DNA of 64,000 bases from Niabella drilacis (lineage in GTDB: Bacteria; Bacteroidota; Bacteroidia; Chitinophagales; Chitinophagaceae). The position numbers were made by a program, and so were the translations under genes. The notes under the pieces were generated by a model. The model had not been told where the DNA came from, made no database searches, and worked only from the letters and a program-made list of their open reading frames with translations. Below are positions 30,985 through 39,187 of the stretch, piece by piece. Positions within the stretch are counted from its first letter, which is position 1. Each line of letters opens with the position of its first letter. Location of the stretch: assembly GCF_900101395.1 (NCBI RefSeq), contig NZ_FMZO01000003.1, positions 438,436 through 502,435 on the forward strand, given 5' to 3'.

Positions 30985-31851
30985 ATGCAACGGATTCAAA
31001 GGACTTTACTGCTGATGGTTCTGATAGCCGCTGTGATCAACACTCAGGCCCAGGATCAACCGGATACCCTTGTTATCAATGGGGTTACCATTATAAGGGA
31101 CAATAAACCGGTGGAACAGGAACCCCGGAAAAGGTTATTTAAAAGCATTCATACCAAAAGGAGCCTGAAAAATGTGGCAACCGAATGGGGAATGGTGGAT
31201 ATCGGTATGTCTGGCTTTACAGACGGAACGGATTATGCGGGGGCGGCTGCACAGGGGTATGCACCCGGGGGAAATGAGCAGTGGTTTGCAACGAAATATT
31301 TTAAGTCGAGGAATATCAATATCTGGGTGGTAACCCAGCGGTACAACCTGATCCGCCATTTTGTGAACCTCCAATATGGGTTAGGCCTGGAGCTGAACAA
31401 CTACCGGTTTAAAAACCCGGTGCGGTTGAATCCACAACCGGCCACAAATATCACCAGTCCGCCGGTTGCTTCTATAGATGAAACACCGGGCCGCAGTTAC
31501 CGGAAGAACAAACTGGCCGCAGACTATATAACGGTACCGCTGATGTTGAATTTTAACCTGACCCCGGACCGGCTGTATCCTTTTGAGCTGAGCGCAGGCA
31601 TTAGTGTGGGATATTTGTATGCTTCCAGGAACAAGACCATTACCTCTGATGAAGGAAAACGAAAGGCAAAGGGCGATTTTGACCTGGATCCGTGGAAACT
31701 ATCTTATGTAGGAGATATAACATTGGGAATGGTTACCTTATATGGTTCCTATGCGTTTAAGAGTATGTATAAGCGTGGCCTGGACCATACCCCCTACAAT
31801 TTTGGTATCCGGTTACGGCCGGCCGATTTTTTTGGAAAGATCCAGAACTGA
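30985..31851 (+). CDS. Outer-membrane barrel protein, tandem paralogue 2
   Basis: A 288-residue secreted protein (signal peptide MQRIQRTLLLMVLIAAVINTQAQ) and paralogue of the preceding gene. Similarity covers most of the mature part, and some blocks are nearly identical even in DNA (around 30450 and 31400, the codons for NNYRFKNPVR). It differs in an N-terminal stretch rich in Arg and Lys (KRLFKSIHTKRSLKN) and lacks the 190-region insertion. The gap of 62 bp contains no terminator, so it probably ends the sigma operon. After its stop, phased ATCAGAM heptamers lie at 31862-31882. Confidence 0.8.
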   Translation: MQRIQRTLLLMVLIAAVINTQAQDQPDTLVINGVTIIRDNKPVEQEPRKRLFKSIHTKRSLKNVATEWGMVDIGMSGFTDGTDYAGAAAQGYAPGGNEQWFATKYFKSRNINIWVVTQRYNLIRHFVNLQYGLGLELNNYRFKNPVRLNPQPATNITSPPVASIDETPGRSYRKNKLAADYITVPLMLNFNLTPDRLYPFELSAGISVGYLYASRNKTITSDEGKRKAKGDFDLDPWKLSYVGDITLGMVTLYGSYAFKSMYKRGLDHTPYNFGIRLRPADFFGKIQN

Positions 31852-31935
31852 GCAGGCAGCAATCAGACATCAGAAATCGGTATCCGGATGCTCCGGTAAA
31901 AGCATCTGGTCGCTGAAAGCCTGGCTGGTAGCAGT

Positions 31936-32550
31936 CTACTGCATATCCACATACACGATCCGGAACCGGTTCTTCATCCCGGTCGTTTTCTTCAGGATCC
32001 AGATACCGGCTGCAGAAGCGGCTGTGGCAATTCCCAGGCGGGTGAGGTTGCTCCCTTTAAAAACAGGTTCGTTCGACCGGAGGCCATTGATGATATTGAG
32101 GGCGTCGTAACCAAAACCACCGAGGGCCATCAGGCCCCCAACAGGTACTAAAACACTTTTTCTTCCCCGGGTCTTAGATACGTAAACCATCCTGATCTGT
32201 TTGTAATGAAAGGGAACAATATCGGTCTGAAGGGTATCGGTAACCACATAGCCCAGTATATTCTGATACCGGGAGGTTTTATAGAAAGCGATAAAAATGG
32301 AATCCCTGGCAATAGCCGTAAGGGGCCCCTCGTAGGTAAACCCGTCGGTGGCAATAAACCGGATGTCCATGCCCGCGTAAAAGTTCCGTACGGTTACCCC
32401 GTTTTTCTTTCTGATGGCAATATAGTCGCTCATTTTGGGGGTTGCTGTTCCTGTTTGTCCGGAAGGCAACCGGCGGGCAGCACTATCAGATTGAGCTGAG
32501 ATCTTCAGCGCAAACAGCAGGCAGCAAAGTACTGTAAGCAGTTTTACCAT
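31936..32550 (-). CDS. Secreted protein of unknown function
   Basis: A 204-residue protein with a signal peptide (MVKLLTVLCCLLFALKISAQ). The middle part, VTVRNFYAGMDIRFIATDGFTYEGPLTAIARDSIFI, resembles a small beta-barrel of SH3 type that occurs in many Bacteroidota secreted proteins of unknown role. Two hydrophobic stretches near the C-terminus (VLVPVGGLMALGGFGYDALNII and LGIATAASAAGIWIL) could be membrane hairpins or membrane-bound helices. It ends in a basic stretch, KKTTGMKNRFRIVYVDMQ. It is a single gene, convergent with the barrel operon. Confidence 0.7.
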   Translation of the reverse strand: MVKLLTVLCCLLFALKISAQSDSAARRLPSGQTGTATPKMSDYIAIRKKNGVTVRNFYAGMDIRFIATDGFTYEGPLTAIARDSIFIAFYKTSRYQNILGYVVTDTLQTDIVPFHYKQIRMVYVSKTRGRKSVLVPVGGLMALGGFGYDALNIINGLRSNEPVFKGSNLTRLGIATAASAAGIWILKKTTGMKNRFRIVYVDMQ

Positions 32551-32612
32551 TGGCGCTAAGATACTATCAAATTTTTTAGTGATCCTTTGCTATTTGTTAA
32601 AGAAAACTAATT

Positions 32613-33779
32613 TTAGATCCCCATCCGCTGTGCAAACGCCGGCTGGAGCCAGGGCTTAAGATCGGCATAGGGCACCCAAACATCGATCAGGCCAAAGGCG
32701 TAAGCGGCTACTTCATAGGGCTGGTAGATAAACCCGATGCCTCCGGGGGTAAAATAGAAATTATCGGTAAGGGCCAGCCGCTCATCAAAGAGGATCTCCG
32801 TCAGCGGTTTGTTGTCTGCAATTTTATACCGGGCCCTGAAATGGTGTTCCAGTATAGGCTGCAGGGTTGCAGAATCGATGGTGAGCACATCGCGGAACGT
32901 CAGCTCCCGCTGCTGTTTCATATCCAGGCAAAGCATGGTTTGCCCGTACATCCCGTGCGCACCGCCTGTGTAGGCATAGTTACCCACGCTAAGCACAGCA
33001 TAACCATGATTGTTGTATACCAGGTTGGAGCTGATCTGCTGGTCGTAGTGCATCATCGAAACGGGGGCCTCGTCCCCGTTGCCGGAGGCCTTCATGGTAT
33101 CAACATCATCCCGGAAGTTCTCAATAAAACTTCTGCCAAACTGTGTCATGGCCGTTTGCAGGGATGTGGAATCCATTTTTTGCGTTGCCAGTATCGTTCT
33201 TTTTATGAGTGCGGTAAACCAATGTTGCGGGGTTGTTGTTCCTCCGGGCTCCAGCAATACAAGGCTGGTAAAAGCTGAGGGCGTATCCTGTTTGAATCCT
33301 GTAAGCCGGATAGAATCCAGGTAGCCCACGGGGATAAACGCGTTGCCGTTTCGGGAGGCAAGCAGCGCTACCGGCTGCGGGTCTTTTTCACCGATCCGTT
33401 TGAACCCGTCGATCCGGTCCGGATGGATCACAAGGCGTAGCTGCGGATCCGTATCCTCCTGGCCGTTGCCAGCGTTGCGCGGTGCAAATTCCGTAAAAAA
33501 CAAGCTGTCATTTTTGAGCAGGCTGTCTTTTTGAAACAGCAGGTCCCTGATCTGACCGTCGTTATCATAGGTATAATTGACGTCATAAGTACTCCCAAAT
33601 CTTACCACGTGCATGGTAACGGGCTGGCCTCCAATGGTACCCTGGTATTGCATATAGTAGTGATCCGCCGCCATAACCGAATCCCGGCCGGCCGCTGCTG
33701 TATCGCTTTTTTTATCCGTTTGCCCGCAACTGAAGAACAGGGCCGGAACAAAGAGGAATAACAGGAATGTCTTTTTCAT
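32613..33779 (-). CDS. Lipoprotein with DUF3298 (RsiV-like) domain
   Basis: A 388-residue lipoprotein. The N-terminus has a lipobox with Cys18 (VPALFFSCGQ). The C-terminal half carries the DUF3298 pattern: LSVGNYAYTGGAHGMYGQTMLCLDMKQQRELTFRDVLT, then GIGFIYQPYEVAAYAFGLIDVWVPYADLKPWL. Upstream lies a DUF4163-like part. DUF3298 is found in RsiV, a lysozyme-binding anti-sigma factor of Bacillus, and in many cell-envelope proteins of Bacteroidota; no sigma gene is adjacent here, so lysozyme inhibition or peptidoglycan sensing are only guesses. Confidence 0.82.
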   Translation of the reverse strand: MKKTFLLFLFVPALFFSCGQTDKKSDTAAAGRDSVMAADHYYMQYQGTIGGQPVTMHVVRFGSTYDVNYTYDNDGQIRDLLFQKDSLLKNDSLFFTEFAPRNAGNGQEDTDPQLRLVIHPDRIDGFKRIGEKDPQPVALLASRNGNAFIPVGYLDSIRLTGFKQDTPSAFTSLVLLEPGGTTTPQHWFTALIKRTILATQKMDSTSLQTAMTQFGRSFIENFRDDVDTMKASGNGDEAPVSMMHYDQQISSNLVYNNHGYAVLSVGNYAYTGGAHGMYGQTMLCLDMKQQRELTFRDVLTIDSATLQPILEHHFRARYKIADNKPLTEILFDERLALTDNFYFTPGGIGFIYQPYEVAAYAFGLIDVWVPYADLKPWLQPAFAQRMGI

Positions 33780-33882
33780 GCGTATTTATTTTGTAGAAAC
33801 CCGGCACAAAATTAAAACATCATGTGTATTCATGAACGGTAAATAAAAGAACGGTTCGTTTTGCGGGGATACCGCAGGTGTT

Positions 33883-34629
33883 TTATGGATGTTCCGGTGC
33901 CAGTAATGCAGCCGCGTGCCGGTCAAGGTATAACCGGCAGGAGGGATGCTGCTGCAAAATGCTCGCAGGGAACAGCGGGCCTACCGGTTGCGTTACACTG
34001 TCCTTCACCGCCTGCGCTTTACGGCTGTCCGGCACTGAGCAAATGATATGTTGCGATTTCATGATCTGCTTTACCGACATGCTGATCGCCTGTGCCGGTA
34101 CATCTTCCGGTGTCGCAAACCAGCCTTCATCCATTTGCTGCCGGCGGCATTTTTCATCGAGGTTTACTATAAGATAGGGATCTTCGGTATCAAAGTCGGC
34201 CGGTGGGTCATTAAAGGCAAGGTGCCCGTTTTCGCCGATGCCCACTAATGCCACATCAATGGGATGCTGGTCCATAACCGTGTTTAAACGCCGTACCTCC
34301 GCCCCGGCATCGGTTTCGCCGTTGATCAGGTAAGAGGCTTTTAAAGGCGGCACTTTATCCAGGAACCGCTCCCGGAGATATTTTCTGAAACTCGCCGGAT
34401 GGGTAGCGGGCAGCCCGATGTATTCATCGAGGTGAAACATGATCACTTTGGTCCAGTCGATGTCCTTTGCAGCACTAAGCTGCCGCAGCGTCTGAAACTG
34501 GCTGGTTCCCGTTGCCAGGATAATATGGGCTTTTCCCGTTGCTGCAATGGTGTCCCGGATGAGCGCTGCCGCTTTTTCCCCGGCCGCTTTTCCCAGCGTG
34601 TGCGGGTCTTCCTGTATGATCAGTTCCAT
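33883..34629 (-). CDS. nagB: Glucosamine-6-phosphate deaminase (NagB family)
   Basis: A 248-residue cytoplasmic enzyme that would convert glucosamine-6-phosphate to fructose-6-phosphate and ammonia. It shows [14 protein letters not shown] (phosphate loop), [13 protein letters not shown] (with the catalytic Asp of NMDEYVG in E. coli) and [14 protein letters not shown]. In the last motif, E. coli has D141, H143 and E148 in GVGNDGHIAFNEP; here the Asp is Asn, as in Bacillus NagB, the His is kept and the Glu is Asp. The neighbours, an N-acetylglucosamine-type transporter, nagA and a LacI regulator, support the function. It is divergent from the transporter, with a palindromic operator candidate in between. 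Confidence 0.88.
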   Translation of the reverse strand: MELIIQEDPHTLGKAAGEKAAALIRDTIAATGKAHIILATGTSQFQTLRQLSAAKDIDWTKVIMFHLDEYIGLPATHPASFRKYLRERFLDKVPPLKASYLINGETDAGAEVRRLNTVMDQHPIDVALVGIGENGHLAFNDPPADFDTEDPYLIVNLDEKCRRQQMDEGWFATPEDVPAQAISMSVKQIMKSQHIICSVPDSRKAQAVKDSVTQPVGPLFPASILQQHPSCRLYLDRHAAALLAPEHP

Positions 34630-34725
34630 AATAAGATGCGTTTAACGGTAAAGCGATGAGGCATCGCTCCGTCAAAAGTATCCATTAACCCGGAAGAATG
34701 AAACAGGGCCGGCCAATAAAACAAT

Positions 34726-34737
34726 GGTAACGTTACC
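34726..34737. promoter_or_regulatory. Palindromic operator candidate of the nag locus
   Basis: GGTAACGTTACC is a perfect 12-bp palindrome with a central CG, the form bound by LacI-family repressors. It lies midway between the divergent nagB (start 34629) and transporter (start 34825) genes, and a LacI regulator gene is in the same locus. Confidence 0.65.
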
Positions 34738-34824
34738 GGTTATTTATCCCCCGGAAAAAGAGGCAGGGCATCAATTATTAATAACTTAGCGGAAACGGCT
34801 CCCGGCCTTATCCTAACGATAAAT

Positions 34825-36141
34825 ATGAAAGAAAAAAATACTGGTACTGCAACAGCGCTTACGAATAAACAGGTGGGTGTTTCCATCGGCATTATTGCCG
34901 TGGTATTTTTTGTGATCGGCTTTATTTCATGGGTCAATTCTATCCTGATCCCCTTTTTTAAGATCGCCTGTGAGCTTACTGCTTTTGAGTCATATTTTGT
35001 TACGTTCGCGTTTTATATTTCGTACCTGCTTGTTTCAGTGCCTGCGTCCTACCTTCTGAAGCGAACCGGTTTTAAAAGGGGCATGGCTATTGGTTTTGGA
35101 ATAATGGCCATCGGGGCTTTCCTGTTTATACCGGCTGCAGCTGTGCGGACTTATGGGGTGTTCTTAACCGGCCTGTTTGCATTGGGAGTGGGGTTATCGG
35201 TGCTGCAAACGGCGGCAAATCCTTATATCACGATCCTGGGGCCTATGGATCGTGCGGCACAGCGTATCAGCATCCTGGGCGTGTGTAACAAAGGCGCCGG
35301 TATATTGGCGCCGCTGATCTTTGCGGCAGTTATCCTGCGCAAAACGGACAATGAGTTGTTCAGCCGTATCCCGTTTATGCAACCGGGCAGGCGGGAGGAA
35401 GTGCTGGATGAACTCATTCAGCGGGTAATGGTGCCCTATTTTGTTGTAGGGGTAGTGCTGTTACTGCTGGGGCTGCTGATCCTGCGATCGCCTTTGCCGG
35501 AGATCAACACAGAAAAAGAAGACCCGGAACTTTCAAGGGCCAACGCGGATAAGAAAAATATTTTTGCTTTTCCTTACCTGGTACTGGGAGCGGTAGCCAT
35601 CTTCCTGCATGTAGGCACGCAGGTGATCTCTATTGATACCATCATCGGCTATGCCACTTCTATGCATATGCCCCTGCTGGAAGCCCGGTTCTTTCCTTCC
35701 TATACGCTGTTTGCCACCATCTGTGGTTACCTGCTTGGAGTAATTGTTATTCCCCGGTTCATCAGTCAAAAGCAGGCATTGAAGACCTGTACCCTGCTGG
35801 GCACCCTTTTTTCGTTACTGATCCTTTTTGTAAAGGGTCGCAGTACATTCCTGGGCCATACCATTGATGCTTCCATCTGGTTTGTGGCGCTGCTGGGTCT
35901 TGCCAATTCCCTCATTTGGGCCGGCATCTGGCCGCTGGCCATTAACGGGCTGGGCCGGTTTACAAAACTGGGTGCGTCTTTAATGATCATGGGGCTTTGC
36001 GGTAATGGCATCCTGCCCCTGGTATATGGTCATATGGCAGACCTCTATGGAACGCGCGAAGCTTATTGGGTACTGGTACCCTGTTACTGCTACCTCGTTT
36101 TTTATGCTTTCTATGGACATGGGATAAAAAAATGGTCGTAA
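34825..36141 (+). CDS. nagP: Sugar MFS transporter (FucP/NagP-like)
   Basis: A 438-residue inner-membrane transporter of the FHS (fucose / glucose-galactose / N-acetylglucosamine : H+ symporter) branch of the major facilitator superfamily. Twelve hydrophobic segments are visible. Family marks are FVIGFISWVNSILIPFFKIACELTAFESY at the first helix, LLKRTGFKRGMAIGFGIMAIGAFLFIP after the second, and LGVGLSVLQTAANPYITILGP. The name nagP is chosen from context: it is divergent from nagB and followed 10 bp later by nagA. The specificity for N-acetylglucosamine is inferred. Confidence 0.85.
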   Translation: MKEKNTGTATALTNKQVGVSIGIIAVVFFVIGFISWVNSILIPFFKIACELTAFESYFVTFAFYISYLLVSVPASYLLKRTGFKRGMAIGFGIMAIGAFLFIPAAAVRTYGVFLTGLFALGVGLSVLQTAANPYITILGPMDRAAQRISILGVCNKGAGILAPLIFAAVILRKTDNELFSRIPFMQPGRREEVLDELIQRVMVPYFVVGVVLLLLGLLILRSPLPEINTEKEDPELSRANADKKNIFAFPYLVLGAVAIFLHVGTQVISIDTIIGYATSMHMPLLEARFFPSYTLFATICGYLLGVIVIPRFISQKQALKTCTLLGTLFSLLILFVKGRSTFLGHTIDASIWFVALLGLANSLIWAGIWPLAINGLGRFTKLGASLMIMGLCGNGILPLVYGHMADLYGTREAYWVLVPCYCYLVFYAFYGHGIKKWS

Positions 36142-36151
36142 ATTCAAACGG

Positions 36152-37354
36152 ATGAAACGTTATCTGAAGATCATCAATGCCCGGATCCTTACACCCCACC
36201 GGGTTATTAAGGAGGGTACGCTGGTTGCCGCGGAGGGGCGCATCGTATATGTGGGTACGCAAAACCCGGAGATAGCTGCTGCGGAGGAAATGGATGCGCA
36301 GGGCAACTACCTGGCCCCGGGGTTTATAGACCTGCACGTACACGGCGGTGGGGGATATGATTTTATGGATGGTACGGAAGAGGCCTTTCTTAAAATAGCG
36401 GAAACGCACGCCCGGTATGGTACTACTGCGCTGTATCCTACAACGCTTACGAGTGAAAAGCAGCGCCTGCTGGATACACTGGATGTTTTTGAGAGCGTAC
36501 AACAACGCAACCATTGCGGTGCCCGGTTCATGGGTATGCACCTGGAGGGCCCCTATTTTGCTATGAGCCAGCGCGGTGCCCAGGATCCGCGCTATATCCG
36601 CAACCCGGATCCCGCAGAGTATAAAGCCGTGATCGGGTATTCCCCTTCTGTCAAACGCTGGAGTGCTGCCCCGGAGCTGGAAGGAGCCCTTGAGCTGGGC
36701 CGGTACCTGCGGTCAAAGAACGTTCTTCCGGCCATTGCACATACAGATGCGGTATATGAGGAGGTGGTCAATGCTTTTGAAAACGGGTATACACTGGCTA
36801 CACATTTTTATTCGGGCATGTCGGGTGTTTCAAGAAGAAATGGCTACCGTTATGCAGGTGTTGTCGAAAGCGGCTACCTGATCGATGCCATGGATGTGGA
36901 AGTGATTGCCGATGGCATTCATTTGCCCGCACCGTTGCTACAACTGATCGTTAAGATCAAAGGGGCCGATCATATTGCGCTGATCACAGATGCTATGCGC
37001 GCAGCAGGTATGCCGGAGGGAGCAAGTATACTGGGCGGCAGGGAGAACGGGTTGCCGGTAATTGTGGAGAATGGAGTGGCCTGGCTGCCGGACCGGAGCG
37101 CATTTGCAGGCAGCGTGGCCACCGCAAGCAGCCTGGTACGGAATATGGTTGAACTTGCAGCCGTGCCCCTGGCTGATGCGGTGCGTATGATAACAGTAAC
37201 CCCTGCGCGTATTATGGGCATCGATCAGCAAAAAGGTGCGCTTGTTGCCGGTAAGGATGCGGACCTTGTGCTTTTTGACGCGGGTATAAATGTTTGCAAA
37301 ACAATTATCGGCGGAAGGGTTGTTTACAGCAGGGATGAGGTTAACGCAGGGTAG
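36152..37354 (+). CDS. nagA: N-acetylglucosamine-6-phosphate deacetylase
   Basis: A 400-residue amidohydrolase that removes the acetyl group from N-acetylglucosamine-6-phosphate, making the substrate for NagB. Motifs: GFIDLHVHGGGGYDFMDG (metal site), MGMHLEGPYF (Glu ligand), PAIAHTDA and LATHFYSGM (His ligands), and ALITDAMRAAGMPEG with the catalytic Asp. The Gly-rich loop NxM of E. coli NagA (THLFNAM) reads THFYSGM here. It is transcribed with the transporter. Its 3' end overlaps the convergent regulator gene by 14 bp. Confidence 0.94.
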   Translation: MKRYLKIINARILTPHRVIKEGTLVAAEGRIVYVGTQNPEIAAAEEMDAQGNYLAPGFIDLHVHGGGGYDFMDGTEEAFLKIAETHARYGTTALYPTTLTSEKQRLLDTLDVFESVQQRNHCGARFMGMHLEGPYFAMSQRGAQDPRYIRNPDPAEYKAVIGYSPSVKRWSAAPELEGALELGRYLRSKNVLPAIAHTDAVYEEVVNAFENGYTLATHFYSGMSGVSRRNGYRYAGVVESGYLIDAMDVEVIADGIHLPAPLLQLIVKIKGADHIALITDAMRAAGMPEGASILGGRENGLPVIVENGVAWLPDRSAFAGSVATASSLVRNMVELAAVPLADAVRMITVTPARIMGIDQQKGALVAGKDADLVLFDAGINVCKTIIGGRVVYSRDEVNAG

Positions 37355-38351
37355 ATTCCCGTTCGATCAGCGTACCCGGGAGGATCACTTCTTCGGGGAT
37401 GAAATTCCGCTTGCTGATGTGTTTTAAAAGGAGCTCACAGCTTCTTTTGCCGATCTCAAAAGCCGGCTCTGCAATAGTGGAAAGCGTTGGGGAAACAATA
37501 GTGGATGCCGGATCATTGGTGAAACCGATGATCCCCATCTGTGCTCCGATCTTAATGCCGCTTTTCTTCAATGCCATCAGGGCCCCGATGGCTTTGCGGT
37601 CGTTCGCTGCAAAAATAGCATCCGGGCGCTTTTTTTGCTTTAGCAATTTCAGCGCATCAGCTTCGCCATCCTCCCGCGAAAAGCCGGAGTGAATGATCCA
37701 CTCCTCGTTTACCGGCAGGCCATGTTTGGCCAGGGCATCCAGAAATCCCTTTTTCCGTTTCCGGGTAAACCCCAGCCCCTGGGGACCGCCGATGTGGGCA
37801 ATTTTCTGGTATCCCCTTCCAATTAAGTGTTCTACCGCATCAAAAGCACCGTTGTAATCGTCCTGCATCACCTTTGAAGTTTTGATGGCATCCGGTACCC
37901 GGTCAAAAAATACAATGGGCACACCGCTGTCGATCACCTGCTGAAAATGCGCACAGGCATCGGCATCCGACGAAATAGCCACCAGTAATCCGTCAAGATT
38001 GGAGGCTGCCAGGTTTTTGATGATGGCACGTTCCCGCTCCGGGGAATCATTGGTGATGTGCAGGATGATATTGTAATCCTGCTGGTAGGCAACTTCCTGT
38101 ATACCGGTGATAACCGCTGAAAAATAATAATTGGTCACAAAGGGCAGGATTACTGCCAGGTTGTGCGAACTACGGTTTACCAGCCCCGTAGCGTTAAAAT
38201 TCGGCCGGTAATTGAGTGCATTGGCCATTGCTAAAACTTTTTCCCTTGTTTCCCGGTTCACATCATACGTGTCTCTCAGCGCACGGGAAACCGTTGATAC
38301 AGAAATGTCCAGCTTCCTGGCAATGTCCTTAATGGTTATGAATCGGCTCAT
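37341..38351 (-). CDS. LacI-family transcriptional regulator
   Basis: A 336-residue DNA-binding regulator. The N-terminal helix-turn-helix is ITIKDIARKLDISVSTVSRALRDTYDVNRETREKVL, followed by the hinge helix ANALNYRPN, which inserts into the minor groove. A periplasmic-binding-protein-like domain for a sugar ligand follows (LAVILPFVTNYYFSAVITGIQEVA, VPIVFFDRVPDAIKTSKVMQDDYNGAF, PDAIFAANDRKAIGALMALKKSGI). Location next to nagA, nagB and the transporter, plus the palindrome at 34726-34737, suggests it represses the amino-sugar genes and is released by an amino-sugar phosphate. Confidence 0.92.
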   Translation of the reverse strand: MSRFITIKDIARKLDISVSTVSRALRDTYDVNRETREKVLAMANALNYRPNFNATGLVNRSSHNLAVILPFVTNYYFSAVITGIQEVAYQQDYNIILHITNDSPERERAIIKNLAASNLDGLLVAISSDADACAHFQQVIDSGVPIVFFDRVPDAIKTSKVMQDDYNGAFDAVEHLIGRGYQKIAHIGGPQGLGFTRKRKKGFLDALAKHGLPVNEEWIIHSGFSREDGEADALKLLKQKKRPDAIFAANDRKAIGALMALKKSGIKIGAQMGIIGFTNDPASTIVSPTLSTIAEPAFEIGKRSCELLLKHISKRNFIPEEVILPGTLIERESTLR

Positions 38352-38593
38352 GTAAACGTGTTATGAAAAAGATAAGAGCGGCAACAGTGAAGATAACAAA
38401 TCGGCAAGACATTCACCCGGGGAATGCAATTTCAAAATGTATTCCGGGCGCCGGGGCCCAGACCTAAGATAACAGTATGAATTGGCAGCCCGTCCCAGGT
38501 TTATCATACCAAATAGGATGGAACGGGCGCAGTGAACGTTATATATAACGACGGTGGCAACGGAGCAATAAGGGGCCTGCTACCGGATGGTCA

Positions 38594-39034
38594 TCAGAAA
38601 TGCAGTACCACCCCTGCAGCAAGCTGGTTTTTTACCAGGTTTGCCGGGAGCAAGATGTGCTGCACACCCAGCTGCGGCGTTAGTGCCGCGGCCTTGCGTT
38701 TATATTTTCTTGCACTGGCCAGCACCGGTATGGAAGCGATTCCGGTGCCGAGCCCCACTATATAAAAAATAGCACCCGTTGCGGTTTCTTCCAGACCGGC
38801 AAACCATTCGTTGCTGCTGCTATTTGCCTTTTCTGCGCCAATGACAACCAACACCGTTCCCACCACACTGCAGCTGATCGCCGTAATCAGCAAACTCCGG
38901 CCGGTTTTGTACCTGCGTGCCGACAGCTGCTGGTATTGATCTGTTAATCTTTGCACCTGTGGCAGGGTGTCAGTTTGTGCATGAAGACAGGAAATGCATA
39001 ACAGCATCAGACCCGAAAGAAAAAAAGTGTTCAT
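38594..39034 (-). CDS. Small secreted or membrane protein of unknown function
   Basis: A 146-residue protein with a signal peptide (MNTFFLSGLMLLCISCLHAQ) and two hydrophobic segments at about 46-66 (SLLITAISCSVVGTVLVVIGA) and 86-106 (ATGAIFYIVGLGTGIASIPVL), followed by a basic KYKRKAAAL stretch. The C-terminus ends in hydrophobic-aromatic VVLHF. I do not recognise the family. The 38352-38593 spacer after it, up to the regulator gene, shows nothing of note. Confidence 0.65.
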   Translation of the reverse strand: MNTFFLSGLMLLCISCLHAQTDTLPQVQRLTDQYQQLSARRYKTGRSLLITAISCSVVGTVLVVIGAEKANSSSNEWFAGLEETATGAIFYIVGLGTGIASIPVLASARKYKRKAAALTPQLGVQHILLPANLVKNQLAAGVVLHF

Positions 39035-39187
39035 CTTTGTAGTTTTGGATTGAGTTGAACATGTTCCATCCTAAATATACTACAATGTATCACCGGTTAA
39101 AATCGCTGTTTTCGGGGAGCATGGCGGATACTGCGGGAATGCCGGTAGTAAAAGCAGGTATGATACATTTGTTCTTCGGTAAAAAAG

